Positions 1-8,583 of a stretch of DNA of 64,000 bases are shown in pieces. The notes under the pieces were generated by a model. It saw only the letters and a list, made by a program, of their open reading frames with translations, did no database searches and was not told the origin of the DNA. Numbering within the stretch: position 1 is the first letter of the stretch; the number at the start of each line of letters is the position of its first letter. A program made the position numbers and the translations under genes. Source of the stretch: Chitinophaga silvatica (lineage in GTDB: Bacteria > Bacteroidota > Bacteroidia > Chitinophagales > Chitinophagaceae); NCBI RefSeq assembly GCF_003419895.1, contig NZ_QPMM01000001.1, forward strand, positions 620,001 through 684,000. Direction: 5' to 3'.

Positions 1-29
1 TCAAGGGCTTTTTTGGTAAAATTGTACAT
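1..29 (-). CDS. N-terminus of a probable SusC/RagA-type TonB-linked receptor (partial)
   Basis: An ATG at 29 (minus strand) opens a frame reading MYNFTKKAL before the window ends. It follows the FecR gene on the same strand. In Bacteroidota the usual order is ECF sigma factor, FecR, then a SusC-type receptor, and the Lys-rich start would suit the n-region of a signal peptide. Only nine complete codons are visible, so the assignment rests almost wholly on gene order. Confidence 0.35.
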
Positions 30-74
30 TCTTGTTTTTTTTAGTATGCTAGGTTGATAGAAACAGATTTCCTA

Positions 75-1052
75 TCATTGGATAATGACCAATGAATCCT
101 TTACCTGATATTGAAAGTTTAGCATTTTGCTTAGCAGGTCAACAATCTCCCATCTGCTCTTGTCTCTGAAAACAGCTTTGATATGTTTGTTTAAAATTTT
201 GGTGTCCTTAATTTCAAATGTTAATCCATACTTATATTCCAGGTGTCTGAAAACATCTTTCAACATCATATCATTAAATACAAATTCGTTTTGCGTCCAT
301 CCATCAACTGCTCTTAAATCAGTATCAGTTAGCAGTGAGTTTCCGGTTGTTTCTGAGATCACAATTCTTCTACCTGGGGTGAGTAAAACACTGTCCGGAT
401 TTCCACTATTGCTAACGGCTATTTTACCACTTTTAACCGCAATATCTGTTAGCCCTTCAACTTTATAATTACGTACATTAAAGGAGGTCCCGAGTACCTT
501 AATGTTAACATTCCCTGTTTTTACTTTAAATGGAGCTTGTGCATTTCCGGCGATATCCAGGAATATTTCCCCTTCCAGTAATTTTACTTCCCTGATTGGC
601 CCTGCAAATTTTTCGGGGTACATTAATTGCGAGCCCCCATTTATATAAATTTTTGAACTATCAGGTAAATAAACAATCAGGTTTTCTCCTGCTTTTGTAG
701 AAATTGTTTTCCATTGCGTTTCTGCTATTGTATTAAATGGTTTAAAAGATGTATTGCTTAAACTCCAGATCGAAACAGCAATTCCTAATACGGCAGCGGC
801 AGCAGAAATTTTTATAATTGGTTTATTCCACCAGGCAACTTTCATTGGGGCTACTTTGGCATATGCACGGTTAAGTTCTCTGGTACTAACTGAGACGGGT
901 ATTTGTTCTTCCCATTCTTCCTCAGGAAAAATTTGCAATAGCTCTGCTTCTGTAGCATTTTCCAAAAAATGCACGATCCAGGATTCCTCTTCCTGTGTTA
1001 AGGTTCCGGCATTGAGCCCTATTAAGTATTTGCGTATTTTTCCGATATCCAT
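75..1052 (-). CDS. FecR family anti-sigma factor
   Basis: This 325-residue protein is a single-pass inner-membrane regulator. A cytoplasmic N-terminal segment (1-75) should bind the ECF sigma factor. One hydrophobic helix lies at about 79-97, a periplasmic FecR domain at about 116-212, and a DUF4974-type C-terminal domain at about 255-323. In this family the periplasmic part senses the state of a TonB-linked receptor and releases or activates the sigma factor. The gene starts 56 bp after the sigma factor gene on the same strand, so they are probably co-transcribed. The substrate cannot be told from the sequence. Domain order and length are typical. Confidence 0.93.
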   Translation of the reverse strand: MDIGKIRKYLIGLNAGTLTQEEESWIVHFLENATEAELLQIFPEEEWEEQIPVSVSTRELNRAYAKVAPMKVAWWNKPIIKISAAAAVLGIAVSIWSLSNTSFKPFNTIAETQWKTISTKAGENLIVYLPDSSKIYINGGSQLMYPEKFAGPIREVKLLEGEIFLDIAGNAQAPFKVKTGNVNIKVLGTSFNVRNYKVEGLTDIAVKSGKIAVSNSGNPDSVLLTPGRRIVISETTGNSLLTDTDLRAVDGWTQNEFVFNDMMLKDVFRHLEYKYGLTFEIKDTKILNKHIKAVFRDKSRWEIVDLLSKMLNFQYQVKDSLVIIQ

Positions 1053-1108
1053 ATAAGAAGTACGCCGGAAAGTATTTTTATCCCTCCCGGAATTGTATTA
1101 AGGAATCG

Positions 1109-1696
1109 TTAAGAGAATAGTAGGAGGATATAAAATAAAATGTACTGGATCTTAGCCAGGAGTTTTGACTGGAGTATCCGGGAGGTCTGACGAATGTATT
1201 TTTCTACTGTTTTAACAGCGATGCCTTCTTTTTGTGATATCTGACTATAGGTTAATCCATATTCACGATGCAGGCGGAAACATTGTTGTTTCAGAGGGCT
1301 GATTTCACTCATCACCTGTTCATAGAACTGCTTATTTTCCTTTTCGGAGATCTTGTTGAATGTATTACTGTTATTGGCAGATTGATTAATATAGGTATAT
1401 TGAACTTCCTTTGAGTAGCCGGCGCTATGCTTTTTATCTTTTGCCAGGGTTCTGAAATGGGAGATAACCGTGTTGCGTAAAATTTTAAACAGGTAACCCT
1501 CCAGGGATTGCTCCGGATCAATATTGGTACGGTTTTGCCAGAGTTTTACATATACTTCCTGTGCAATATCATCAATATGAATATTGTCATTAAATGATTT
1601 TAACAGGTAGGCATATACTTTTCCGTAAGTTTTATCGAAAAACTCTCTGAATGCTAGCTCGTTACCATTCTTTATGTTGAGTGCGAGGGGATTCAT
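1109..1696 (-). CDS. ECF RNA polymerase sigma factor (FecI-like)
   Basis: This 195-residue protein has the two-domain layout of group IV sigma factors. Region 2 lies at about 9-75 and includes the DDIAQEVYVKLW stretch that contacts core enzyme and the -10 element. Region 4 lies at about 130-180 with the helix-turn-helix LTYSQISQKEGIAVKTVEKY. A short hydrophobic C-terminal tail (FYILLLFS) follows. It stands first in an operon with the FecR gene at 75-1052, so it should be held in check by that membrane protein and direct transcription of the receptor operon that begins at the left window edge. A good promoter match lies just upstream (1723-1752). Confidence 0.95.
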   Translation of the reverse strand: MNPLALNIKNGNELAFREFFDKTYGKVYAYLLKSFNDNIHIDDIAQEVYVKLWQNRTNIDPEQSLEGYLFKILRNTVISHFRTLAKDKKHSAGYSKEVQYTYINQSANNSNTFNKISEKENKQFYEQVMSEISPLKQQCFRLHREYGLTYSQISQKEGIAVKTVEKYIRQTSRILQSKLLAKIQYILFYILLLFS

Positions 1697-1722
1697 ATGC
1701 TACCTAGGTTTTAGCAGCTGAA

Positions 1723-1752
1723 CAAATATATTTCAACTGTTCTGCTATTCAA
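1723..1752 (-). promoter_or_regulatory. Bacteroidota sigma-A type promoter of the sigma factor/FecR operon
   Basis: Read on the minus strand, TATATTTG at 1730-1723 matches the -7 consensus TAnnTTTG. A TTG at 1752-1750 lies 19 nt upstream, the spacing usual for the -33 element. Transcription would start near 1716, about 20 nt before the ATG at 1696. Confidence 0.5.
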
Positions 1753-1777
1753 TATTATCAAAAGGTTAATTCAGTTA

Positions 1778-3163
1778 TTAATGAATTAATATGGGGGCAG
1801 TCCTTACTGCCTGTTCAATGGTCGACTGATATACCGGAGTAACCGGAATTGAAGAATGTTCCTGACCTTTGCGAAGATCGGTTGGTATTTCGGAGTAATC
1901 TTTTCCGTAAATAATATCCAGGGCCCTGCGTACCAATGGATCATCGCTTGTTCCAATATCTCTGAGTGGGAGTGTAGCCGTTTCACTTACCGCATATGTT
2001 GGATTCAGACCAGCTGCATAGTCACCTTCATTGTTCTTATTAAATAGCTTGTAAACAATAGGCTGCAGGAGCCAGTCGACTTGCCTGGGTGTTCGTTGAT
2101 CCATAATGGTAAAACTGGCTTCATCTTTTCCTGTGGTTTTTTCTCCTATTTGTATAACCTGAATAAATGGTTTCAGGTTATTGATTAATAATTCTGCAGC
2201 CGAAACAGTGGCGTTGGTGGTAAGAATAAACACTCTGTTTAATTGTAATTGCCGGGGTTGTAAGTCGGTATACTGTCGTCCTTCCTGATTTCCGGAGGTA
2301 CTCAATATATTTTGAAGGGTATGTGAACTTCTCCCCAGCAGTTTATTTCCCTGGTAAATCGCGAAAATTTCGCCTGCATTAAGCCTGGTTGTAATCATAG
2401 CTGCCAGTTTTGCACAGGTGGCTACACTTCCGCCGGCATTGTACCGGAGATCTATTATCAGATCGGTTATTCCGAGATTTTTGAATTTTGAAAATGCATT
2501 GAGCAAATTTGCATCATAGCTCTCATTGAAGCTGCTGTAATACAGATAACCGGTTTTACTTATTCCATTGAAGATTCTGGTATAGTAAACCGGATTTTCA
2601 TTTCTGAAATCGGGGGAGAGGGATTTATTGTCTAATTCTTTCCACTCATTACTATATTCTGCAGTAGTAAGCTGAATGTTTTTGCTATTGTTGAGTAATT
2701 GATTAATCCTTGTAAGGTTTTGGGCATTAATGGTTTCCCCGTTAACTCTACTGAAGTAACTGCCTCGTATAAGTCCTGCCTGGCTGGCTGCTCCTCCTTT
2801 ATTAATGAAGGTAACAGCTCCGATATAGTGATCCAGTCCGGGAACCTGGAATAATGTGTACTGGAAGCCAAATGTAAAATAGGAGTTGCTGCCAGGAGGA
2901 ACATTAGGACCGCTAATATGAGAAAACCGATCATTAGCCGAGAGCAATGTTTTAAAGAACTGCTCAGGGCTCAGAGAATAATCCGGGATTGCCGGAATAT
3001 CGTTACTCCAGTAATAAAATCTACGCATGCTGTCCAGTACCCATCTGTTGATCTTTCCTAAACTATCTGTGGGATATGGGTCTGGTAGTGCACCTTTTTT
3101 GCTGCAACTATTTAGCATTAACAATACAACAAGTAGGGTAATTACATTAACAAGGGATCGCAC
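1778..3163 (-). CDS. S41 family peptidase, lipoprotein
   Basis: This 461-residue protein belongs to the C-terminal processing peptidase (S41) family. A signal peptide ends in the lipobox LMLNSC, so Cys20 is probably lipidated. A PDZ-like region (about 90-165) precedes the S41 core. The predicted nucleophile is Ser321 in NATVSAAE, and Lys346 in GEKTTGKD is the likely general base. The strand IIDLRYNAGGS (236-246) is typical of the fold. The start is GTG at 3163: the nearby ATG at 3165 is out of frame, and no in-frame ATG precedes the hydrophobic segment. It is divergent from the DUF493 gene, with 165 bp between them. The physiological substrate is unknown. Confidence 0.9.
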   Translation of the reverse strand: MRSLVNVITLLVVLLMLNSCSKKGALPDPYPTDSLGKINRWVLDSMRRFYYWSNDIPAIPDYSLSPEQFFKTLLSANDRFSHISGPNVPPGSNSYFTFGFQYTLFQVPGLDHYIGAVTFINKGGAASQAGLIRGSYFSRVNGETINAQNLTRINQLLNNSKNIQLTTAEYSNEWKELDNKSLSPDFRNENPVYYTRIFNGISKTGYLYYSSFNESYDANLLNAFSKFKNLGITDLIIDLRYNAGGSVATCAKLAAMITTRLNAGEIFAIYQGNKLLGRSSHTLQNILSTSGNQEGRQYTDLQPRQLQLNRVFILTTNATVSAAELLINNLKPFIQVIQIGEKTTGKDEASFTIMDQRTPRQVDWLLQPIVYKLFNKNNEGDYAAGLNPTYAVSETATLPLRDIGTSDDPLVRRALDIIYGKDYSEIPTDLRKGQEHSSIPVTPVYQSTIEQAVRTAPILIH

Positions 3164-3328
3164 ATAGGTTATTTTAATGGTAAATTATACCATTTCCGTA
3201 TGAGGACGAAATAAACACTGTGAAGTTTATATTAAGAGACGGGAGTTTTTATAGGGTAAATCTCACTAAAAGTGCCTAAAAAGAGCTATTTTGCGTGTTT
3301 TACCAGTTAAATTTGTAAAAGTATTAAT

Positions 3329-3634
3329 ATGTCGATTGAAGAAAGAATGGATAATAGTGGAGGTCAGGATCCTTACGAGAATTTTCGAGTATTGTTGCAA
3401 CAATCTATCAAATTTCCATCTAAATATACCTTTAAGTTCATCATTCAGGCAGATGAAGCAAAAATCGAAATGCTTAATTCAATCTTTGTAAATAAAGGTG
3501 CCAATATCACGGCTAATAATTCATCTACCGGAAAATATAAGTCATTTACTGTAGAGATAAGAGTTAAAGATGAAGAAGAAGTGATTGGTTATTATAAAGA
3601 AGTTTCAAAAATTGATTCTGTAATCATGCTATAG
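3329..3634 (+). CDS. DUF493 family protein
   Basis: This 101-residue soluble protein has no signal peptide. The stretch from FKFIIQADEAK to the C-terminal KIDSVIML, with the central AKIEMLNSIFVNKGANIT, fits the small ferredoxin-like alpha/beta fold of the DUF493 (YbeD-like) family, to which it is close in length. The family is common next to unrelated genes in Bacteroidota and its role is not established; an ACT-like regulatory function has been suggested from structure. The ATG at 3329 follows an AT-rich spacer. Confidence 0.75.
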   Translation: MSIEERMDNSGGQDPYENFRVLLQQSIKFPSKYTFKFIIQADEAKIEMLNSIFVNKGANITANNSSTGKYKSFTVEIRVKDEEEVIGYYKEVSKIDSVIML

Positions 3635-3675
3635 ACAGTATAAATGATCTGTTTTAAGAATTTGTGCTTTACTGT

Positions 3676-3683
3676 TAGTTTTG
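3676..3683 (+). promoter_or_regulatory. Candidate -7 element upstream of the S41 peptidase gene
   Basis: TAGTTTTG fits the TAnnTTTG consensus and would place transcription start near 3690, giving a leader of about 39 nt before the ATG at 3729. No clear TTTG -33 element is seen at the usual distance, so this is tentative. Confidence 0.3.
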
Positions 3684-3728
3684 TAGATTGCTATAAATCT
3701 ATCTAGCCAATATTGCTTAAGACATCTT

Positions 3729-5279
3729 ATGAGAAAGTTTTTGCTTTTTTTACTGGTGGCTCAACTACCGGTAAGGTTTTCATCCGCGCAGGCCAATCAA
3801 TCCCAAATTAGCGATAGCCTGAAAATTTATGATAAAGTCCTCACTCCCAATGAAATGCAGAATGATTTGCGAATTTTTCGCAGCATTCGGGAAGAGGCTA
3901 ATTCGGGTTTATATCGTTATCGTACCAAAAAGCAGATCGATAGTATCTTCAAATGGGCAGGCAGCGAGGTGAAAAAACCGCTGAAAACTACCCAATTCTT
4001 CAAAATATTGTTACAATTGACTGATTTTGAAGGAAGTTGTCATAATTATACAGAAGTAGGAAAGGACTTATTGGATTTCCTGAACCGTCAGCCTGGTTTC
4101 TTCCCATATGACCTGAAATATCTGGAGGGCAAGATTATCTTCAATCATCAAACAGCAGCTATTCCGGCAGGTTCCCGAATTCTCAGCATAAACGGAGTTC
4201 CTGATACTAGCCTGATGCAATCCTTTTACAAATATTATACGGGAGACGGCTATACGACAACACAGAAATTGTCGGGCAGTATTCAACGCTCATTTGGAAT
4301 GCGTTATTTGATCGAATACGGTATCCATAATAGTTTTACAGTCACTTTTACTCCACCTTATTCAAAAGAAGTAAAGACAGTTACACTTCCTGCAGTTATG
4401 CTGGATAAGCGTAAGGAGAACTTACTGAGTCGCTATAGCGCAAGTACAGACAGTATCATCGACTTCAATGTACAACCTAAGTACAGCTTCCGCATGATAG
4501 ATTCCACAACCGGGTTACTTAGTTTCCGCATCTTTAGTATGGCCGACAATGCAGATGATCCGAATTTCCCGGTATATGTAAAATTTATTGATAGTGTGTT
4601 TCAGGTACTCGACAGGCAGGCTATTCCCAACCTGATTCTGGATATCAGAAGCAATCCCGGAGGTAGCGATCCAACATTCGAGCAACCTATGATGTATCTC
4701 ACCGGACATCCGTTTAAGGAAAATACGACTGCCTATATCAATTTTGACAGAGATACCATTCCATATATAAAGTATTTCTGGGGCGTTAGTACTTCCGCTA
4801 AAATGACGCCGGAAGAACTGGTGGCAGGCCGGCAATTCCTCAAAGAAAACTTTCTGCCCTACAGTAAGGGCAAAAGCGATCAGAATCCTGAATTCAACCC
4901 GGTATACAATGCAAAACAACCGGGCTATAAAGGCCATCTGTATATGTTGAGTGATGAGAATACGGCATCCGCAGCCTCACACCTGGCATCGCTGGTTAAA
5001 GCATATGGAAGAAATACTACTGTAGTAGGTGTTGAAACAGTAGGAGGGTATTATGGGCATAATGGCCATGCTCCTCTGGTATATGAACTTCCTAATTCAA
5101 AGATTAAAACACAGTTTTCAATTGTATATGTAGTGCAGGATGCACCTGTAAAGCCCGATCAGCCAATCGGAAGAGGAATTATTCCTGATTACGAAGTTTG
5201 GCCCACATTTGTGGATTTCATGAACCATAAGGATACTCAGATAGAATTTGTTCTTAAACTTATTAGAGAAAAGAAGTAG
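3729..5279 (+). CDS. Secreted S41 family peptidase
   Basis: This 516-residue protein has a signal peptide (about 1-20, ending SSAQA) and no lipobox, so it is probably periplasmic or exported. The N-terminal region of about 200 residues has no obvious motif. The S41 catalytic core follows, with the strand LILDIRSNPGGSDP and the predicted nucleophile Ser414 in DENTASAAS. A Gly-rich GVETVGGYYGH stretch replaces the usual G.xT.GK site, and the general-base Lys is not obvious, so catalysis may differ or be lost. It is not clearly in an operon: ferritin follows after 50 bp and may be co-transcribed. It is a second S41 protein near 1778-3163 but clearly diverged from it. Confidence 0.85.
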   Translation: MRKFLLFLLVAQLPVRFSSAQANQSQISDSLKIYDKVLTPNEMQNDLRIFRSIREEANSGLYRYRTKKQIDSIFKWAGSEVKKPLKTTQFFKILLQLTDFEGSCHNYTEVGKDLLDFLNRQPGFFPYDLKYLEGKIIFNHQTAAIPAGSRILSINGVPDTSLMQSFYKYYTGDGYTTTQKLSGSIQRSFGMRYLIEYGIHNSFTVTFTPPYSKEVKTVTLPAVMLDKRKENLLSRYSASTDSIIDFNVQPKYSFRMIDSTTGLLSFRIFSMADNADDPNFPVYVKFIDSVFQVLDRQAIPNLILDIRSNPGGSDPTFEQPMMYLTGHPFKENTTAYINFDRDTIPYIKYFWGVSTSAKMTPEELVAGRQFLKENFLPYSKGKSDQNPEFNPVYNAKQPGYKGHLYMLSDENTASAASHLASLVKAYGRNTTVVGVETVGGYYGHNGHAPLVYELPNSKIKTQFSIVYVVQDAPVKPDQPIGRGIIPDYEVWPTFVDFMNHKDTQIEFVLKLIREKK

Positions 5280-5329
5280 TATTCAGCTTTAATTAGTAAA
5301 TTAAACCGAACAATTAACCTTATTTGTAT

Positions 5330-5827
5330 ATGTTGTCACAAAGAATGAAAGATGCGCTGAATAAGCAGATATTGATGGAGGCCCAATCATCACAGGCTTA
5401 TCTGGCTATGGGTAGCTGGGCCGAAATTCAACCTGGATTAAAAGGAGTAACTAAGTTTTTCTTCAGGCATAGTGATGAAGAAAGAATGCATATGCTGAAA
5501 CTAATCCATTTTGTGAACGAACGGGGTGGGTTTGCCGTAATACCGGCATTAGAACAACCAGTAATGACTTTCGTATCATTAAAAGCTGCCTTTGATCAAT
5601 TATTTAAGCATGAAGTTAAAGTGAGTGAAAGCATCAACGATCTTGTTGAAATTGCATTGTCAGAAAAAGATTATGCCACACACAACTTTTTACAATGGTT
5701 TGTAATGGAGCAAATGGAAGAAGAAAGACTGGCCAGAGATTGTAATGATAAACTGGAAATGATCGGTGATGATAAGAGTGGTCTCTACTTATTTGACAGA
5801 GATATTATGACTATGGATCAGGAGTAA
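5330..5827 (+). CDS. Ferritin (FtnA-like)
   Basis: This 165-residue cytoplasmic protein is the usual length for non-haem ferritin, which oxidises Fe(II) and stores iron in a 24-subunit shell. Ferroxidase-type ligands are visible: Glu in KQILMEAQSSQAYL, the paired Glu/His of RHSDEERMHMLK, and Glu in FVMEQMEEERLARD. The start is placed at the ATG at 5330 (MLSQRMKDALNKQ), which matches family N-termini; an in-frame TTG at 5324 would add two residues. It follows the S41 peptidase gene by 50 bp on the same strand. Confidence 0.93.
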   Translation: MLSQRMKDALNKQILMEAQSSQAYLAMGSWAEIQPGLKGVTKFFFRHSDEERMHMLKLIHFVNERGGFAVIPALEQPVMTFVSLKAAFDQLFKHEVKVSESINDLVEIALSEKDYATHNFLQWFVMEQMEEERLARDCNDKLEMIGDDKSGLYLFDRDIMTMDQE

Positions 5828-5862
5828 ATACAAGGGGCTTTGGAGAAATGAAGAATAAATGG

Positions 5863-7170
5863 TCAATCATCCTCATCAAATGATAGTTCTCCTTTAGGCA
5901 AAAGAATACCAAAAGTAGTTCCTTTACCTGTAAGGCTTTCAACCTGAATGCTACCATTATTTAACTGGGTAAACTCATGACTTAGAAGTAGCCCTAATCC
6001 AAAGCCTCGTTCTCCCGCCGTTCCATAAACCGGCTGCTGGGAAGTAGTGAACAATGACTTAATCTGCCGATTACTCATTCCAACCCCCTGGTCGCTGATC
6101 CGAATTGAAATTTTATCTCCCAGGTCTTCCGTCTCAATAGTCACCTGGCTACCCTCGTTGCTGAATTTCAAGGCATTACTAAAAAGATTGCGAATTATTA
6201 CGGCTACCTGGTCGCGATCTGCTTTAATGATATGCTCACCGGAGCTTTCTACCTTTACAATAATTTTCTTTTGCTTAATAGCCAGGTCAAAGAAAATCAA
6301 TACTTCATCAATAATAATAAAAATGCTAAAGTTGGTAGGAATGGTTTGTATTCCTTGCATGCTTCTGCTACTCCATCTTAAGATATTATCCAGTGAGCTA
6401 CCAAACTGAGAGATTTTTTCCTGCAAAACGTGAATAGTATCAGCCATATAGGTATTATCCACCAATCCATGGTGGAACATATCCAGTACTCCTTCCAATG
6501 TGGCCAGTGGGCCCCGGATGTCGTGTGCCAATATGGAGAAAAGCTTTTCCTTATCCTTATTCATGGCCAGTAAGGCTTGCCGCTGGTGTTCTATCGATTT
6601 TTGGTTCTCCGACTGTACAATTTTAAAGAAGATCAGGTTTCCTATTATGCACAAAATAGCAACAACAATATTTGACCAGACCTGGTATTTGGTTACCGGA
6701 GCTCCTAATAGTGCTGGTTGGGGAAAGAGTAATACTACTGAGAAAGCAGCAATAGCATGGCCTCCGAGGCATATCACTATCCACCATTTATCATAAATGA
6801 GAATAATAGCTATCAGCAATAACAATAAATAGTACTCTGCTCCATTATGAAAATAAAGCCCGGAAACTGTATAAATAATAATACTGCAACTAATAAGTAC
6901 AAGTCTGGCGCTCAGGTACTTTCTATATTTATGCAATACCAGCAATACAGTGGTAGTGCACATATTCAGGAGGTTGAGGCCTGCAAGTGCATATCGTTTA
7001 TTAACGATATTGATAATGAGGTAAATAAACATCAGAAATGTTCCGGGAACAGCCATCAGGTTTAGCAGTTTGGTACGCCTGGACTCCAGATATGGCATCG
7101 AAGGATAAATTCCCACATTAATGATATTATTCCAGCCTATTGCAATGTACTTGAATAATAATTCTCTCAT
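5863..7170 (-). CDS. Membrane-bound sensor histidine kinase
   Basis: This 435-residue protein has about six hydrophobic segments between residues 38 and 185 (a MASE-like membrane sensor with little periplasmic sequence), then a short linker helix and a HisKA domain. The phosphoacceptor is His216 in FSILAHDIRGPL. The HATPase domain (about 310-428) shows the N box NLFSNALKFS, the G1 box ISDQGVGM and the G2 box GFGLGLLLSHEF. No receiver domain or response regulator gene lies next to it, so its partner is elsewhere. It is convergent with the ferritin gene, 35 bp apart. The signal is unknown. Confidence 0.9.
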   Translation of the reverse strand: MRELLFKYIAIGWNNIINVGIYPSMPYLESRRTKLLNLMAVPGTFLMFIYLIINIVNKRYALAGLNLLNMCTTTVLLVLHKYRKYLSARLVLISCSIIIYTVSGLYFHNGAEYYLLLLLIAIILIYDKWWIVICLGGHAIAAFSVVLLFPQPALLGAPVTKYQVWSNIVVAILCIIGNLIFFKIVQSENQKSIEHQRQALLAMNKDKEKLFSILAHDIRGPLATLEGVLDMFHHGLVDNTYMADTIHVLQEKISQFGSSLDNILRWSSRSMQGIQTIPTNFSIFIIIDEVLIFFDLAIKQKKIIVKVESSGEHIIKADRDQVAVIIRNLFSNALKFSNEGSQVTIETEDLGDKISIRISDQGVGMSNRQIKSLFTTSQQPVYGTAGERGFGLGLLLSHEFTQLNNGSIQVESLTGKGTTFGILLPKGELSFDEDD

Positions 7171-7412
7171 CTACATTGTTGTGTTATGCAGTAGCAGATC
7201 TACTAATTTTTGCCCGTTTTTGAGAGGGAACTCAAATATTTAATTTTTTTATAAGTGTTTGTAAGTGGCAATATATAAGACAACGAAGCTAAGTATATTC
7301 CGTTCAAATATGAAATTTGGAGGAATAAGGGAGAAAAGCCGGTCCAGGAAAGGATACCTACCGGTTATTATGGGATTCTGATCAATGGGGCTAAGACAGG
7401 TATTAGTATTTT

Positions 7413-7445
7413 AAAAAAGAGCCATCTACGGTAAGCAGATGGCTC
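7413..7445 (-). terminator. Rho-independent terminator of the DUF7151 lipoprotein gene
   Basis: GAGCCATCT (7419-7427) pairs with AGATGGCTC (7437-7445) around a 9-nt loop. On the minus strand the hairpin is followed by six T residues (7418-7413). It lies 13 bp beyond the stop codon of the gene ending at 7458. The 287-bp spacer 7171-7457 holds nothing else I can support. Confidence 0.75.
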
Positions 7446-7457
7446 CTGAAAAATTCA

Positions 7458-8144
7458 CTATTTAAAGGTTTTAATTTGTAGAGTGTAGTTAGAAACATTA
7501 TCAGCAAATCCATTCACTCCCGGCTCATTCATCAGAAAAACTTCATGGTTGCTCTGAAATTCACATTTTACCCATCTGTCATTGGTACTCATAATAACTG
7601 TTCTGGATAAATCGACCTGTGGACTAATAGTTCCCAGGTAACGGCCGGATGATAATCTCGTCCAGGTAATTGAAATATCTAAGGTATTTTCTAAAATATT
7701 ACTTTGCGGAGCTGCTGTTCCACTTTGATTAATAATAGCTGTATAGGATAATGCCGAAGAGCAAATAAAGGAAGTAGCCGTAACTTCGTTAGTATCTAAA
7801 ATGCCATCTTTGTTCTTGTCTGTTCCGGTTTCTATTCTGTATCCGCCATTAGGACAATTACTTCCGGGTTTTTCTTCCTTCACATTAATTAAAGTACCTG
7901 TTTCATTATTATTACCATTACAGATAAAAGATGTGTTGGTAACTTCGCTATTATCTAAAATATTGTTGTCGTTTATGTCAATTCCGGTTTCAATTTTATA
8001 ACCACCACTCTGGCAGTTAGTACCAGCTGGTTCAACAGTCGTTTTTATTAAACTGCTATGTCCTTTAGGCCTCTGGTCTTTTTTGCAGGAGAGGATAAAA
8101 CTAATCGACAATAATGCGATAAAGGGCAGAAAATAGATTTTCAT
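7458..8144 (-). CDS. Lipoprotein with two DUF7151-type repeats
   Basis: This 228-residue protein has a lipoprotein signal (SISFILSC, Cys20), so it should be anchored in the outer or inner membrane. Two tandem units, about residues 31-77 and 84-129, share the pattern CxxGGYxIETGxDxNxxxxLDxxEVTxTSFIC. Each has two Cys and an acidic calcium-loop-like stretch such as DKNKDGILDTNE. This is the DUF7151 signature as I recognise it. The remaining 100 residues are Ser/Thr/Asn-rich beta sequence without a recognised motif. Function is unknown; calcium-dependent surface adhesion is only a guess. It is monocistronic, with a terminator right behind it. Confidence 0.75.
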   Translation of the reverse strand: MKIYFLPFIALLSISFILSCKKDQRPKGHSSLIKTTVEPAGTNCQSGGYKIETGIDINDNNILDNSEVTNTSFICNGNNNETGTLINVKEEKPGSNCPNGGYRIETGTDKNKDGILDTNEVTATSFICSSALSYTAIINQSGTAAPQSNILENTLDISITWTRLSSGRYLGTISPQVDLSRTVIMSTNDRWVKCEFQSNHEVFLMNEPGVNGFADNVSNYTLQIKTFK

Positions 8145-8452
8145 GGTATAAGTAGTATTTGTTTAAAATGATTGCCATTAGCTTATCTAGAAGTCTGTAT
8201 GGGTTATTAAAGGTCTAATTGCAATGTTGGACTTATGGGTTATGTTGAATTTGTTTAAATAATTGATTTTAAGGTATTTATATCCGATTTTTTATAGGTT
8301 AATTATAAACGATATTTCGTATAGTTGATACAGTGAGGTGTAATGTAGCATTAGTCTTTATTAATACAAATTATTAATAAAGTGTTCGGGGTCTGATGTT
8401 GTTGGCCAGTTATTTTTAGCATAACCAAAACCTTGATGATATACTCGTAAAA

Positions 8453-8499
8453 ACTAAAGAGGCTGCATCATTAATTATGATACAGCCTCTCTGTTTAGT
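8453..8499 (-). terminator. Terminator-like hairpin downstream of the ceramidase-like gene
   Basis: AGAGGCTG (8458-8465) pairs with CAGCCTCT (8483-8490), with inner pairing ATCAT/ATGAT and outer flanks ACTAAA (8453-8458) and TTTAGT (8494-8499). It lies 85 bp beyond the stop of the minus-strand gene ending at 8584. T-runs are weak on both sides. The rest of the 440-bp spacer 8145-8583 is AT-rich with no coding signal. Confidence 0.55.
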
Positions 8500-8583
8500 A
8501 TTAGACAAACAGTGCTATATGTTTATCAATTCTGCGTTGATTACTTTTGATACAGCCTTTGGGTTTTAAGCGTAGTGAAGTTT

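Noticed and set aside
3308..3315. TAAATTTG upstream of the DUF493 gene
   Set aside because: It would give a leader of only a few nucleotides and there is no -33 element at the usual spacing.
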